64,000 nt of DNA from Mesorhizobium sp. (GCF_016793485.1 NZ_JAEULZ010000003.1:282281-346280), one strand, 5' to 3'. Shown: positions 53,999 through 63,733, numbered from the stretch's first letter. A program made the numbers and translations. The notes: generated from the sequence alone by a model not told the origin.

Positions 53999-54719
53999 CC
54001 GCCTTCTTGTCCGCCGGGCGGCCGAAAATCGTCGCCAGGAATTCCTGCAGCCAGCGCCGCAGGTGCATGTCCCAGATCAGCCGCCCGCCGAGATGGTCGC
54101 GGCCCGGTTGCGCGCCGGGCAGTTCGAAGCGATGCGCACCATGCACGACCCAGCGATGCATCATCATTCGCGTGAGTTCCGCATGAAACTGGATGCCCCA
54201 GGCGTTCTCACCGTAGCGAAACGCCTGGTTGGGATAGGCGTCGGCCGTAGCAAGCAACGTCGCGTCCTTGGGCAGTGAAAAACCCTCGCGATGGAACTGG
54301 TAGACCATCTCGGGCCACTGCATCAGCGCCTTGCCATCGTCGGTCGCCTTGATCGGATACCAGCCGATCTCGACCAGCCCGTCGCCATGCCCCTCTACCT
54401 TGCCGCCGAGATGGTTCACCAGCATCTGCGCACCGAGGCAGATGCCGAGCAGCGGCCGGTTTTCCCTAAGCGGGACCTTGAGCCAGTCCGTCTCGCGGCG
54501 CACGAACTCTTCCTGATCGTTGGCGCTCATCGGACCGCCGAACACCACCGCCCCGGCGTGATGCTCGAGCGTTTCCGGAAGCTGATCGCCAAGCGGCGGC
54601 CGCCTGATGTCGAGATCGAAGCCGGCCTCAATGAGCTGATGGCCGACGCGGCCCGCGCTGGAGCTTTCCTGGTGCAGGACGACCAGGACGCTTTGTTTCG
54701 GACGTTCGCGCCTCGGCAT
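53991..54719 (-). CDS. Class I glutamine amidotransferase-like protein
   Basis: 242 residues. The nucleophile is C94 in PLLGICLGAQMLVNHLGG, with AFRYGENAWGIQFHAELT supplying the His-Glu pair. It resembles GuaA-type amidotransferase domains found alone, and may act on a partner or as a gamma-glutamyl hydrolase (PuuD-like). It starts at the base after the TerB stop, last gene of the leftward hem run. Confidence 0.9.
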   Translation of the reverse strand: MPRRERPKQSVLVVLHQESSSAGRVGHQLIEAGFDLDIRRPPLGDQLPETLEHHAGAVVFGGPMSANDQEEFVRRETDWLKVPLRENRPLLGICLGAQMLVNHLGGKVEGHGDGLVEIGWYPIKATDDGKALMQWPEMVYQFHREGFSLPKDATLLATADAYPNQAFRYGENAWGIQFHAELTRMMMHRWVVHGAHRFELPGAQPGRDHLGGRLIWDMHLRRWLQEFLATIFGRPADKKAVR

Positions 54720-55205
54720 TCAGTCGTCCAGGGATTTGCCCGTCAGTTTCGCGGCTTCGGCTTTCGCCCTCTGGCGCTCGATAACGCGGTCGCGGCTGTC
54801 GACGCCGAGCAGTTCGGCGACCCGCCAGAGCGTGTTGTCCTCCAGCTCGTGCAACTCGCCATCCGCATAGGCGACCTCCCACATCAGGCCGATGAACTCG
54901 ACCCGCTGCGCTGCATCGAGATGGCGTTGCAGGACGCTGGTGAATGCATACAGATCGATCGCCTCGTCGTCGGCCTCGCCGCCGGCAACGACAAGGTCGT
55001 CCAGGGCAGTTCCGGTCAGCCCATAGGCTTCGGACAGCAATTCCTTCATCCGCTCCCATTCGGCGTCCTGGCGAACGCCGTCGGCATCCATGACGTGATA
55101 CATCAGCGCGGCAGCCGCCACACGCGGATCCTCGGGGCCGAACTGCGCCGCGGCGCTGTCGCCGGACGGCAGATCCTTCAGGAAGGCTATGATGCGGTCG
55201 AACAT
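54720..55205 (-). CDS. TerB-family tellurite-resistance-like protein
   Basis: 161 residues from the ATG of MFDRIIAFLKDLP (an upstream ATG adds four residues). The TerB-like helical domain covers about 30-150: ALMYHVMDADGVRQDAEWERMKELLSEAYGLTGTALDDLVVAGGEADDEAIDLYAFTSVLQRHLDAAQRVEFIGLMWEVAYADGELHELEDNTLWRVAELLGVD, with acidic residues that may bind metal. A stress role is assumed from the name only. Confidence 0.88.
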   Translation of the reverse strand: MFDRIIAFLKDLPSGDSAAAQFGPEDPRVAAAALMYHVMDADGVRQDAEWERMKELLSEAYGLTGTALDDLVVAGGEADDEAIDLYAFTSVLQRHLDAAQRVEFIGLMWEVAYADGELHELEDNTLWRVAELLGVDSRDRVIERQRAKAEAAKLTGKSLDD

Positions 55206-55219
55206 GCTGTCTCTCATGG

Positions 55220-56815
55220 CTAGAAGAGCCGGAACCGGCGCTCCGATTTTTCCTGTTCCTGTCCCGGATCGACGCCTGGATCATCAGGTAGACGAACCGG
55301 CTCTACCGGATCGGAGGCGTTTACCGCCTCAGAGGCCACTTTTGCGTCAGGCAGATCTTCAGGCGCTTGCGGCTTGGCTTCCGCCTTCTCTTCCACGATT
55401 TCGACGGGACCGGCAACAGTGGTGTCTACCTCGTGCACGATCGCGGCCTCAACGTCGTCCGGTTCGACCGCCGAAGGCAGCGCGAGCGAGGGGTGCTCCG
55501 GCACGTCCTGCTCGATCAGCGGGCCAAGTCGCTCGACGGGCACACGCCACTCGAAAGCGTCGAGCTTGCCGGTAACAGGCGATACAGGCGCCCAGCGTTC
55601 GGAAACGAAGCCATCCGCCACCCAGGCCGGGTCACGCTGCGCCCGGACCGCTCGGGCGAGGAACTGCCTGACGCGGCCTTGGTCGCCGGTTTCGGCTTCC
55701 TCGACATCGGCCAACAGCAGATAGGCGCCTTCGCGCGGCTGCATGCGAACGGCGGCCTCGGCGGCCTCGCGCGCAAGCTTGAACTCATGCGCATCAAGCG
55801 CGGCACGGGCAACCGCCAGCGACGACTCGACATTGTTGGACCGCAGTTGCTCCAGTTTGCGAGCCCGCGCCAGCCGGTCGAGCACAGCATCGCCCGGCCG
55901 CGCATGCGTGTAGAGGTCGGCAACCGAGGGGTGCGGTTCGGCCTTCCACGCCGCCTCCAATATCTTGGAGCCCTTGCGGACATCATTCTGGCGGAACAGC
56001 GCCTTGGCTGCGACCACGGCGGCAGGTGCGAAATTTGGCGCCAGCCGGTTCGCTTCAACAGCGGCTGCCTTGGCCGACGCCAGATCGGTATCGAGCAAAT
56101 CCTCGGCCTTGGCCGTCAGCAGGACAGCCCGCTTGCGGTTGACGACATCCTTCTCGATGCCGCCGGCGGATTTCTGCGCATCGACGAGCTTCAGCGCTCC
56201 ATCCCAATCGCCGGCAGCGGTCTTTTCCTCAAGCGTCGAATCGAGCGCCCAGCCAAGCTGCGGCGCGACGTCTGCAGCACGCCCCGCATAATGGCGCGCC
56301 GCAGAACGGTCGCCGAGACGCTCGGCCTCGAGATAAAGACCTCTAAGGCCGAGCAGCCGCATCTCGGGATCGTCGAGCATGCGCTCGAACTTCTCGCGTG
56401 CGCTCTTGTGATCGCCCTCCAGTAGCGACGCCTGCGCGTCGAGCAGATTGATCAGTGGCTCTGTCTCCGAGCGGATCAGCTTCGCTGCCTGCTTGTTCAT
56501 CTTGCGCGCAAGGGTCGCGTCACCGGCTCCAGCCGCGATCATGCCGGTGGACAGCGCCTGATAGCCACGGTCGCGCTGGCGGACGCGGAAATAACGCGCA
56601 ATCGTGTAGGGGCTGTTCCAGATCGACTTGACCAGCCACCAGGTGATCATCACCGCGGCGACGATGGCCGTGACCGCAACGGCGGCAACCATGAGGCTGA
56701 CCTGATATTGGTAGCCGCCGAAGGTTACGACCATGTCGCCCGGCCTGTCAGCGAGCCAGGCGAACCCCAGCCCAAGAGCAAAGACGACCGCGAGGAAAAT
56801 CAGGATGCGGATCAT
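55220..56815 (-). CDS. hemY: HemY-like protein with TPR region
   Basis: 531 residues. The HemY_N domain spans about 1-135 with two membrane helices (MIRILIFLAVVFALGLGFAWLADRPGDMVVTFGGYQYQVS, then VAVTAIVAAVMITWWLVKSIWNSP). TPR-like repeats follow (RMLDDPEMRLLGLRGLYLEAERLGDRSAARHYAGRAADVAPQLGWA). The C-terminus is acidic and low-complexity. HemY lies with hemC and hemD in many proteobacteria, but its function in haem synthesis is not settled; it is not protoporphyrinogen oxidase despite the name. Starts 9 bp after the mitofilin stop. Confidence 0.92.
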   Translation of the reverse strand: MIRILIFLAVVFALGLGFAWLADRPGDMVVTFGGYQYQVSLMVAAVAVTAIVAAVMITWWLVKSIWNSPYTIARYFRVRQRDRGYQALSTGMIAAGAGDATLARKMNKQAAKLIRSETEPLINLLDAQASLLEGDHKSAREKFERMLDDPEMRLLGLRGLYLEAERLGDRSAARHYAGRAADVAPQLGWALDSTLEEKTAAGDWDGALKLVDAQKSAGGIEKDVVNRKRAVLLTAKAEDLLDTDLASAKAAAVEANRLAPNFAPAAVVAAKALFRQNDVRKGSKILEAAWKAEPHPSVADLYTHARPGDAVLDRLARARKLEQLRSNNVESSLAVARAALDAHEFKLAREAAEAAVRMQPREGAYLLLADVEEAETGDQGRVRQFLARAVRAQRDPAWVADGFVSERWAPVSPVTGKLDAFEWRVPVERLGPLIEQDVPEHPSLALPSAVEPDDVEAAIVHEVDTTVAGPVEIVEEKAEAKPQAPEDLPDAKVASEAVNASDPVEPVRLPDDPGVDPGQEQEKSERRFRLF

Positions 56816-56824
56816 GTCGTATCC

Positions 56825-58201
56825 TTACGCCGCCTGCATGGCTGCTGCGATAGCCTGATCGGCAAGCTGCTCGACCTGAAGCCGCGCCTTGATCCTGTCG
56901 GCAAAGGCCGCACCTGCGGATTTCGCGACATCGGGCAGCGTGTCGTATTCGGCCATCGCCTTGGCCAGGTCGCCGGCCTGCAAGGCGACTTCCATGCGCG
57001 CGACGGTCTCGGGCACGCCCGGACCTTCGACCGCTCCGATCGGCCTGACCGACACCATCGATTCGGCGCTCGACAGCAGCCGCTCGAAGAAGCCCGCATT
57101 GGCAGGCGGCGGATTGGCTGCGGCGATCATCGCCTTGGCAGCGGCGTCGGTCTCGGCCACGAGGTCGGCGCGCGTCGCGACACCCTGCTCGGCATAGGAA
57201 CGAAGCTCGGCAAGCCCCGGTGCATCCGGCGCAATGGCTGCGAATGTTTCGATCTCGGACTGGAAAGGCGAGCCGCGCTCGATGGCGGATTTCAGGGCGG
57301 CAGACGCTATCGCGAGCGCGATCTTCGGCTGACCGGCCTGCGCATCGACCTTTGTCGACAGGGCAGTCAGCGACTGCTCCAAGGCGCCAAGCCTTGTGGT
57401 CAGCGTGGTATCGGCCTCACCCGCTGCCCTTGCCAGCGCCTCGACAGAGGCTATGCGTTCGCCGATCGCAGCGATGTCCTGTGCGCTCGGGCCTTCCGTG
57501 CCCGGACCGATGCTGGCGATGCGGTTTTCGATCTCGGCGATCTTCGCGTTCAGGGACTCGACTGCCGCGCCATCGCCGGCCCCGCCCGCTTCGATTGACT
57601 GACGCAGCGACGCGATATCGGTCCTTACCTGTTCTAGCCCCTGGGAAAGCCCATCGACCTGATTTGTCACACCGCTGATATCAACAGGGGCAACTTGCCC
57701 GGACTTCAGTGCCTCTATTTCGGCCTTGAGAGCGGCAAGCTCGGTTTCGACGGAAGCCGGTACGGTGTCCGATACCGTCGAAGCGCCAGGCACGGCGAGC
57801 AACCCGGAATAATTCAGCAACCCGGCCACGGCGAGTGCGACCACGCCTCCGGCAAGGCCTGCTCCCAGAGACGAGACACGCGACGGGCGGGATGGCGCAG
57901 GGGCGGACGGACGAGGCGTCGGCGATTCAGATTTCGGCTCTTCCGCCGCTGCGGAGAAGCCGGCGTCACTTGCATTCACAGTGGCTTCCTCAGGACGCGC
58001 TTCCGACGTTGGCTCGAAAGACGGGCTGTCTGCAGCCGTCTCCGGGACTGGCTCCGAAACTCCTTCGGCCTGTGGATCGGGCCGGTCGTGCGTCTCCGAC
58101 ATATCCCCCGACACGACCCGCGAAACATCGCCTGGTCCCAATTCGATGGTCAGCGGATCCCGCCCCGATTTCGAATGCCCTGTCCTAGGGGTTTTGACCA
58201 T
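56825..58201 (-). CDS. Alphaproteobacterial mitofilin (MIC60-like) protein
   Basis: 458 residues. One membrane helix at about 110-130 (GAGLAGGVVALAVAGLLNYSGLL) follows an acidic/proline-rich cytoplasmic region. A coiled-coil (about 150-300, LKAEIEALKSGQ... VDGLSQGLEQVRTDIASLRQ) comes next. The C-terminal mitofilin signature has FFERLLSSAESMVSVRPIGAVEGPGVPETVARMEVALQAGDLAKAMAEYDTLPDVAKSAGAAFADRIKARLQVEQL. MIC60 shapes mitochondrial cristae; the alphaproteobacterial protein is thought to shape inner-membrane folds. It lies between hemD and hemY. Confidence 0.9.
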   Translation of the reverse strand: MVKTPRTGHSKSGRDPLTIELGPGDVSRVVSGDMSETHDRPDPQAEGVSEPVPETAADSPSFEPTSEARPEEATVNASDAGFSAAAEEPKSESPTPRPSAPAPSRPSRVSSLGAGLAGGVVALAVAGLLNYSGLLAVPGASTVSDTVPASVETELAALKAEIEALKSGQVAPVDISGVTNQVDGLSQGLEQVRTDIASLRQSIEAGGAGDGAAVESLNAKIAEIENRIASIGPGTEGPSAQDIAAIGERIASVEALARAAGEADTTLTTRLGALEQSLTALSTKVDAQAGQPKIALAIASAALKSAIERGSPFQSEIETFAAIAPDAPGLAELRSYAEQGVATRADLVAETDAAAKAMIAAANPPPANAGFFERLLSSAESMVSVRPIGAVEGPGVPETVARMEVALQAGDLAKAMAEYDTLPDVAKSAGAAFADRIKARLQVEQLADQAIAAAMQAA

Positions 58202-58262
58202 TCCGGCCTCCGCGTTCTTCTATTGGTCCTAGCATACCCGTGCTGCGAAAAAAGAGGCAGGC

Positions 58263-58991
58263 TTATGACACTCGGCTGGCTGCGTCCCGAAGCGCATCAA
58301 GCAGCGCCTCTTCATTTGGTTCCTGAGCGATGACGATTTTATTGCGATCCCCCGAAAAAAGCTCCGCCACGCGGGCCGAGATGCAGATCCATGTCGTGCT
58401 GGCGAACAGGTTTTGCAACGTTTTGCGAGTTGTCAGGTCAAGCAGCAACTCTGCAGCGTTCGCCGAATATACCAGCACGTAGTCTATCGAACCCGTTCCT
58501 ACTGCTTCGATCACGGCCCGGTCGTCACAAGCTATCGGCAACGTATCGTAAGTTTCGACGACGCAGACCGAAATGCCGGCGGCTGCAAGCCGCTGCTCGA
58601 AGACAGGACGCCTGACCTTGCCGCACATATATCCGACAACGCCGCTCGGCTTGTTCGCGATAATGTCGCCCGCAAGCGCTTCGGCATCGCCGCCGCCTTC
58701 GCGCACTTGGCTGAAGCCCGCAGCCCTGGCTGCCTGCGCCGTGGCTTCGCCAACCGCCAGGCATGGCGCCCCGGCCCACTTGTCGAGCAACCCTCGCGGC
58801 GCATGGCGAACGGCACTGGCACTTGGAACAACAACCACGGCAACGTCTTCGGGACAGGCAGAATCGTCCACCGGCAGCGGGCGCGTTTCCTGCAAGGGCA
58901 ACTTGATCGGCTGAAAGCCAAGCGTTTCCAGCCGACGGGTCGTCTCGCTTGCGCCGGGTTCCGGCCGCGTGACGAGGACCCGCATCGCCAT
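58263..58991 (-). CDS. hemD: Uroporphyrinogen-III synthase
   Basis: 242 residues. The two-domain HemD fold is visible: MRVLVTRPEPGASETTRRLETLGFQPIKLPL, VVVPSASAVRHAPRGLLDKWAGAPCLAVGEATAQAARAAGF, and VLVYSANAAELLLDLT. It closes and inverts ring D of hydroxymethylbilane, the product of HemC encoded directly upstream (the hemC stop is 4 bp before). The frame is open to 59105; the ATG at 58991 or the next at 58985 is the likely start. Confidence 0.93.
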   Translation of the reverse strand: MAMRVLVTRPEPGASETTRRLETLGFQPIKLPLQETRPLPVDDSACPEDVAVVVVPSASAVRHAPRGLLDKWAGAPCLAVGEATAQAARAAGFSQVREGGGDAEALAGDIIANKPSGVVGYMCGKVRRPVFEQRLAAAGISVCVVETYDTLPIACDDRAVIEAVGTGSIDYVLVYSANAAELLLDLTTRKTLQNLFASTTWICISARVAELFSGDRNKIVIAQEPNEEALLDALRDAASRVS

Positions 58992-58995
58992 GCGC

Positions 58996-59925
58996 TCAGG
59001 CCCAGCCGTCGAAGAAATGTGCGCCGACGTCCCGGCGTATCTTTTCTCCGGCCGTCCGCCCGATCTGGACCGCTTCAGACGCCACGCCTTCGGCCGCAAT
59101 GTCATGCGACCGCGTCCCGTCCGGTGTCAGGATGACGCCTTCGAATGTGAGTGCATCCCCATCAATTGTCGCATGGCCTGCGATCGGCGTGCGGCATGAT
59201 CCGTCCAGCGCCGCGAGGAACGCGCGTTCGCAGGCGAGCGCCTGTGCAGTCTCAACATGATTGATCACGCCAAGCATATCCTCGATACGCAGGTCACCTG
59301 TACGACTCTCGATGCAGATGGCGCCCTGCCCCGGCGCGGACGGAAAACGGTCCAACGGCATGACGTCTGTAGCCACATGCTCAAGCCCGAGCCGTCTCAG
59401 ACCGGCAAGCGCAAGGATCGTTCCATCGGCGACGCCCTCCTCCAGCTTGCGCAGTCTGGTCTGCACGTTGCCCCGGAAGGTCACCACCTTGAGGTCGGGA
59501 CGCATGCGCAGGATCAGCGCCTGCCGCCGCAGGGAAGACGAACCGACGGTCGCGCCGTGAGGTAGGTCTTGGATCGACTTCGCCGCCTTGCCGATAAACG
59601 CATCACGCGGGTCTTCGCGAGGCAGGAAGGCGGACAATTCGAGGCCGTCGGGCAGGACGGTGGGCATATCCTTCGAGGAATGCACGGCAATGTCGATGCG
59701 GCCATCGATCAGGGCTTCCTCGATTTCCTTCGTGAAAAGCCCCTTGCCGCCGGCTTCCGACAGCGGCCGGTCCTGTATGCGGTCGCCGCTGGTGGTGATC
59801 ACCTCGATGGCGAAGGCGTGTTCAGGCAGATCATGGGCGGCCATCAGCCGCGCACGGGTCTCATGCGCCTGCGCCAGCGCCAACGGGCTGCCGCGCGTTC
59901 CGATCCTCAGCACGGTTGTTTGCAT
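58996..59925 (-). CDS. hemC: Hydroxymethylbilane synthase (porphobilinogen deaminase)
   Basis: 309 residues. Motifs are [26 protein letters not shown] with catalytic D86, [34 protein letters not shown], and the dipyrromethane-cofactor cysteine C244 in [11 protein letters not shown]. It links four porphobilinogen units in haem synthesis. The open frame reaches 59982, but the start MQTTVLRIG at 59925 is the conserved one. It is divergent from tsaD. Confidence 0.96.
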   Translation of the reverse strand: MQTTVLRIGTRGSPLALAQAHETRARLMAAHDLPEHAFAIEVITTSGDRIQDRPLSEAGGKGLFTKEIEEALIDGRIDIAVHSSKDMPTVLPDGLELSAFLPREDPRDAFIGKAAKSIQDLPHGATVGSSSLRRQALILRMRPDLKVVTFRGNVQTRLRKLEEGVADGTILALAGLRRLGLEHVATDVMPLDRFPSAPGQGAICIESRTGDLRIEDMLGVINHVETAQALACERAFLAALDGSCRTPIAGHATIDGDALTFEGVILTPDGTRSHDIAAEGVASEAVQIGRTAGEKIRRDVGAHFFDGWA

Positions 59926-60011
59926 GGCATGGTCCGTGATAGGCCCGGCGACAACACTTGGCCAACCGGGTTTTGCCCGCACCTCCTAACCCAGGACACG
60001 CCGGACCGGCA

Positions 60012-61121
60012 ATGTTTGAACCGCGCGACAAGATGATCCGCGTCCTCGGCATCGAGACGAGCTGCGACGAAACCGCCGCTAGCGTCGTTGCGCTGCGCGA
60101 AGGTGCGGAACCGGAAATCCTTTCCAGCTTGGTTCTGAGCCAGATCGAGGAACATGCTGCGTTCGGCGGCGTCGTCCCGGAAATCGCGGCGCGCGCCCAT
60201 GTCGAGGCGCTGGACGGCATCGTGGACGCCGCTCTGGCCAACTCGGGCATGAAGCTTGCCGATGTCGATGCGGTGGCGGCGACGGCAGGACCCGGTCTGG
60301 TTGGGGGGCTGATCGTCGGGCTGATGACGGCAAAGGCCGTGGCAGCCGCTGCGGGCAAGCCGTTGCTGGCGATCAATCACCTCGAAGGCCACGCACTGAC
60401 GGCGCGCCTGACCGAAGACCTCGACTTCCCGTATCTCCTGCTGCTGGTTTCCGGCGGGCATACGCAGATTGTGCTTGTTCGGGGCGTCGGCGACTACCAG
60501 CGCTGGGCGACGACCATTGACGACGCGCTGGGCGAAGCCTTCGACAAGACCGCCAAGATGCTTGGGCTGCCCTATCCCGGCGGGCCGAATGTGGAGCGGA
60601 TCGCCAAGGACGGCGATCCCAAACGCTTCGCCTTTCCTCGACCGATGAAGGGTTCGGCCCAGCCGGACTTTTCCTTTGCCGGCTTGAAGACTGCGGTGCG
60701 CCAAGCCGCTTCCGCGGTCGCACCTCTGTCCGACAAGGATGTCGCCGACATCTGCGCCTCCTTCCAGGCGGCCGTTTCGGATGCATTGGCCGACCGGGTG
60801 GGGCGTTCGCTCGCACGCTTCCGCGAAGACTTCCCTGATATCGCCGAGCCGGCACTGGTGGTCGCTGGCGGGGTGGCGGCCAACAAGGCGATCCGCGCCG
60901 CCCTTGAAGAGCAGTGCGCTCGCCGAGGTTTTCGTTTCGTCGCACCGCCGCACGAGCTTTGCACCGACAACGCCGCCATGATCGCGTGGGCCGGCATCGA
61001 GCGAATCCGCGCCGGACTGAGCGGCGACGATGCGTTTGCGTTCGTTCCCCGCTCGCGTTGGCCTCTGGATGAAGTGTCGGCGCCGGTGGTCGGCTCCGGG
61101 CGGCGGGGCGCAAAGGCATGA
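60012..61121 (+). CDS. tsaD: tRNA N6-adenosine threonylcarbamoyltransferase TsaD
   Basis: 369 residues. [19 protein letters not shown] is the family start; the metal-binding histidines are in NHLEGH (H123 and H127); [32 protein letters not shown] and [11 protein letters not shown] are intact. With TsaB and TsaE it makes t6A37 in tRNAs that read ANN codons. Start at 60012 (MFEPRDK) or at 60033 (MIRVLGIE). Its stop overlaps gpsA by 4 bp. Confidence 0.96.
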   Translation: MFEPRDKMIRVLGIETSCDETAASVVALREGAEPEILSSLVLSQIEEHAAFGGVVPEIAARAHVEALDGIVDAALANSGMKLADVDAVAATAGPGLVGGLIVGLMTAKAVAAAAGKPLLAINHLEGHALTARLTEDLDFPYLLLLVSGGHTQIVLVRGVGDYQRWATTIDDALGEAFDKTAKMLGLPYPGGPNVERIAKDGDPKRFAFPRPMKGSAQPDFSFAGLKTAVRQAASAVAPLSDKDVADICASFQAAVSDALADRVGRSLARFREDFPDIAEPALVVAGGVAANKAIRAALEEQCARRGFRFVAPPHELCTDNAAMIAWAGIERIRAGLSGDDAFAFVPRSRWPLDEVSAPVVGSGRRGAKA

Positions 61122-62092
61122 GGGTCGCGGTTCTCGGTGGGGGCGCGTGGGGCACGGCGCTGGCCATGCAGATGCAGCGCGCGGAACACGAGGTGCGGCT
61201 CTGGGCGCGCAATGCCGACATGGTCGAGGCAATCCGCGCAGGCGCAAACGCGCGCTATCTGCCCGGCGTGGCGATCGAAGCGGACCTCGGCGCGACGACG
61301 GACGCCGCCCATGCCCTAGACGGCGCCGACTGCGTGCTGGTGGTGACGCCGGCGCAGGCGCTGCGCACCGTGCTGGGCTCCATCGGACGGCATATTCCGG
61401 AAGCCGCGCCGCTCGTGCTGTGCGCCAAGGGCATCGAGCACGACACCGGCCTGCTGTTGTCGCAGATCGCTGCCGAATTCCTGCCCTACAATCCGATTTT
61501 CGCCTTGTCCGGCCCAAGCTTCGCGGCCGATCTTGCACGGAGCCTGCCGACGGCTGTGGTGATCGCCGCGCAGGAAGAGGAGCGCGCCGCAGAACTCGCG
61601 CAGGCTTTCTCGACCGAGCGGTTCCGCTGCTATTCGACGGGTGATCTGGTCGGCGTCGAGATCGGCGGCGCATTGAAGAACGTCTTCGCCATCGCGGCCG
61701 GTGCGGTGACAGGCGCGGGGCTGGGCGCAAGTGCGCAGGCGGCAATGGTGACGCGCGGCTTCGTCGAACTGAGGCGGATCGCGCAGTCCTTCGGCGCGGA
61801 ACCCGAAACGGTGATGGGCCTGTCTGGCCTCGGCGACCTTCTGCTGACCTGCTCGTCGGCGCAGTCGCGCAATTTTGCCTACGGATTGGCATTGGGGCGG
61901 GGCGAAAGCCTCGAAGGCAGACCGCTCGCCGAAGGCGTCGCGACCGCCGGCATCGCGGCGAGGATCGCTGCCGACCGCGGCATCCGGGCGCCGATAATTT
62001 CCGCCGTCGCAGCGATTCTGTCTGGACGGCTGACCATAACCGAGGCTGTATCGGCGCTGATGACGCGGCCGCTGCGCGCCGAAGCCGAGTGA
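61118..62092 (+). CDS. gpsA: Glycerol-3-phosphate dehydrogenase [NAD(P)+]
   Basis: 324 residues. The Rossmann motif GGGAWGTAL is at about 7-15, the active-site region is [23 protein letters not shown], and [29 protein letters not shown] is typical. It makes sn-glycerol-3-phosphate from dihydroxyacetone phosphate for phospholipids. The start overlaps the tsaD stop (ATGA), a conserved pairing in this lineage. Confidence 0.96.
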   Translation: MRVAVLGGGAWGTALAMQMQRAEHEVRLWARNADMVEAIRAGANARYLPGVAIEADLGATTDAAHALDGADCVLVVTPAQALRTVLGSIGRHIPEAAPLVLCAKGIEHDTGLLLSQIAAEFLPYNPIFALSGPSFAADLARSLPTAVVIAAQEEERAAELAQAFSTERFRCYSTGDLVGVEIGGALKNVFAIAAGAVTGAGLGASAQAAMVTRGFVELRRIAQSFGAEPETVMGLSGLGDLLLTCSSAQSRNFAYGLALGRGESLEGRPLAEGVATAGIAARIAADRGIRAPIISAVAAILSGRLTITEAVSALMTRPLRAEAE

Positions 62093-62116
62093 TAGTCGAG
62101 AGAGGGAGTAGAACCC

Positions 62117-62422
62117 ATGCTTTTTGCACTGATCTGCAGGGACAAGCCCGGCCACCTCCAGGTGCGCATGGACAACCGGCCGGACCATGTCGCCTTTCTG
62201 CGCAAGCTGAATGAGGAAGGCACGCTGAAGATCGCTGGCCCGTTCCTGGATGACGAAGGCAAGCCATATGGCAGCCTTGTCGTGATCGAGGCGGCCAACA
62301 AGGACGAAGCCGCCAAGATCGGCGCGCAGGATCCCTACGCGAAGGCCGGCCTGTTCGAGAGCGTGCGCATCCGCGCCTGGAACTGGACCTTCAACAACCC
62401 GGCCAACCCGTCGAACCCGTAA
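62117..62422 (+). CDS. YciI-family protein
   Basis: 101 residues. LFALICRDKPGHLQVRMDNRPDHVAFLRKLNEEGTLKIAGPFLDDEGKPYGSLVVIEAANKDEAAKIGAQDPYAKAGLFESVRIRAWNW is the YciI (dimeric alpha/beta ferredoxin-like) pattern with the conserved histidine and Asp-rich region. Function unknown. Third gene of the tsaD run. Confidence 0.92.
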   Translation: MLFALICRDKPGHLQVRMDNRPDHVAFLRKLNEEGTLKIAGPFLDDEGKPYGSLVVIEAANKDEAAKIGAQDPYAKAGLFESVRIRAWNWTFNNPANPSNP

Positions 62423-62434
62423 GGATTCGCTGCC

Positions 62435-62860
62435 ATGAACTACTGGCTGTTCAAGTCCGAGCCGTTCAAGTTCTCCTTCGACGCGTTGAAGAAGAAGGGC
62501 AAGGCCGGCACGCAATGGGACGGCGTGCGCAACTACGCGGCGCGCAACAACATGAAGGCGATGAGGGTCGGTGACCTCGGCTTCTTCTATCATTCGAACG
62601 AGGGCCTCAATATCGTCGGCATCGCCGAGGTCTGCGCGCTCGCGCATCCCGACACGACGACCGACGATCCGCGCTGGGAATGCGTCGACGTGCGCGCCTT
62701 CGCCGACATGCCGAACCCGCCGACGCTCGCCGACATCAAGGCCAACCCAAAGCTGGCCGAGATGGCGCTGGTGCGGCTCGGGCGGCTTTCGGTGCAGCCG
62801 GTGACGGCGGCGGAATGGAAGGAAGTCTGCCGCATGGGCGGGCTGAAACCCGCGCCCTGA
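62435..62860 (+). CDS. EVE-domain protein
   Basis: 141 residues. MNYWLFKSEPFKFSFDALKKKG, TQWDGVRNYAARNNMKAMRVGDLGFFYHSNEGLNIVGIAEV and a C-terminal LVRLGRLSVQPVTAAEW form an EVE (PUA-like) domain. EVE domains bind modified bases and in some settings act with restriction enzymes; stand-alone ones are common in proteobacteria. It is 12 bp after yciI. Confidence 0.92.
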   Translation: MNYWLFKSEPFKFSFDALKKKGKAGTQWDGVRNYAARNNMKAMRVGDLGFFYHSNEGLNIVGIAEVCALAHPDTTTDDPRWECVDVRAFADMPNPPTLADIKANPKLAEMALVRLGRLSVQPVTAAEWKEVCRMGGLKPAP

Positions 62861-63531
62861 GCGCCCCGTACCTCAGCACCCGACTGACGCCCGACAATGC
62901 CGAGCGCTTCATCCTCGACAATACGAGGCTGCAGGCGCCGCCGCATGTGCCCGAGATCAAGCTGCATCTGGCCGACGAGGCACATGATCTCTGGCAACGC
63001 ACCGAGGACGAGCTTGCCGAGATCGGCCTGCCACCACCCTTCTGGGCCTTTGCCTGGGCTGGCGGACAGGGATTGGCGCGCTATGTGCTAGACAATCCGA
63101 AAACGGTTTCCGGCAGGCGTGTGCTGGATTTCGCGACGGGTTCCGGGCTTGTCGCCATCGCGGCTGGAAAGGTTGGCGCTGTGAGCGTGACAGGGGCCGA
63201 CATCGATCCGTTCTGCGCGACTGCCGTTCGGTTGAACGCGTCGGCGAACGGCGTTGCTGTCACCTTTGACGAGCGCGATCTTGTTGGCCAGAAGGTTGCC
63301 GCCGACGTGCTGCTCGCGGGCGACGTGTTTTACGACCGGTCTTTCGCAGATCGGCTGGTCCCCTGGTTCACCGAACTGGCGCAAGGCGGGACGAGTATTC
63401 TCGTAGGCGACCCCGGCCGGAGCTACCTGCCGCGCGAGAGGCTGACGAAACTTGCCGAGTATCAGGTGCCGGTGACGCGGGCGCTGGAGGATGCGGAGGT
63501 GAAGCGCACCGTGGTGTGGCGTTTCGGGTAG
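62815..63531 (+). CDS. Class I SAM methyltransferase (ETFB-KMT/PrmA-like)
   Basis: 238 residues from the in-frame ATG at 62815. The conserved part begins at STRLTPDNAERFILDNTRLQ; motif I is VLDFATGSGLVAIAAGKVGAVSVTGADIDPFCATAVRLNAS, and VLLAGDVFYDRSFADRLVPWF resembles the ETFbeta lysine methyltransferase and PrmA groups. The start is unsettled: 62815 lies inside the EVE gene and no ATG is closer to the conserved region; a CTG at 62857 would also fit. Substrate unknown. Confidence 0.85.
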   Translation: MEGSLPHGRAETRALSAPYLSTRLTPDNAERFILDNTRLQAPPHVPEIKLHLADEAHDLWQRTEDELAEIGLPPPFWAFAWAGGQGLARYVLDNPKTVSGRRVLDFATGSGLVAIAAGKVGAVSVTGADIDPFCATAVRLNASANGVAVTFDERDLVGQKVAADVLLAGDVFYDRSFADRLVPWFTELAQGGTSILVGDPGRSYLPRERLTKLAEYQVPVTRALEDAEVKRTVVWRFG

Positions 63532-63544
63532 TTGGGGTTTCTTT

Positions 63545-63707
63545 CCTCGCCCCTGCGAAGCGGGGGAGAGGTGTCCGCGAAGCGGACGGAGAAGGGGCTT
63601 TGGCGGGGCGGCATCGGCCGTTGCAGGCTCTCTGGACAGGTTGCTCCCCCACTCCGTCTCGGTCCTGCGGACCGATCCACCTCTCCCCCACATTCGTGGG
63701 GTTGAGG
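63545..63707. repeat. Inverted pair of palindromic repeat elements
   Basis: Two related GC-rich units lie in opposite orientation. The left (63545-63597) contains GTCCGC-GAA-GCGGAC (63573-63587) and GGGGGAGAGG. The right (63644-63707) contains GGTCC-TGC-GGACC (63661-63673), CTCTCCCC and CCCCAC-ATTC-GTGGGG (63686-63701). On the opposite strand the right unit reads as a diverged copy of the left. They resemble short mobile palindromic repeats common between genes in Hyphomicrobiales. Confidence 0.65.
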
Positions 63708-63733
63708 ATACGCTAATCACATAGGTTCGCACC

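Noticed and set aside
59907-62267. A 786-codon open frame on the - strand
   Set aside because: It is antisense to tsaD and gpsA and is rich in Arg, Pro and Ala without any motif. Shadow of high third-position GC.
63548-63707. CRISPR-like repeats at the right edge
   Set aside because: There are only two units, in inverted orientation and diverged, without regular spacers. This fits dispersed palindromic repeats and not a CRISPR array.
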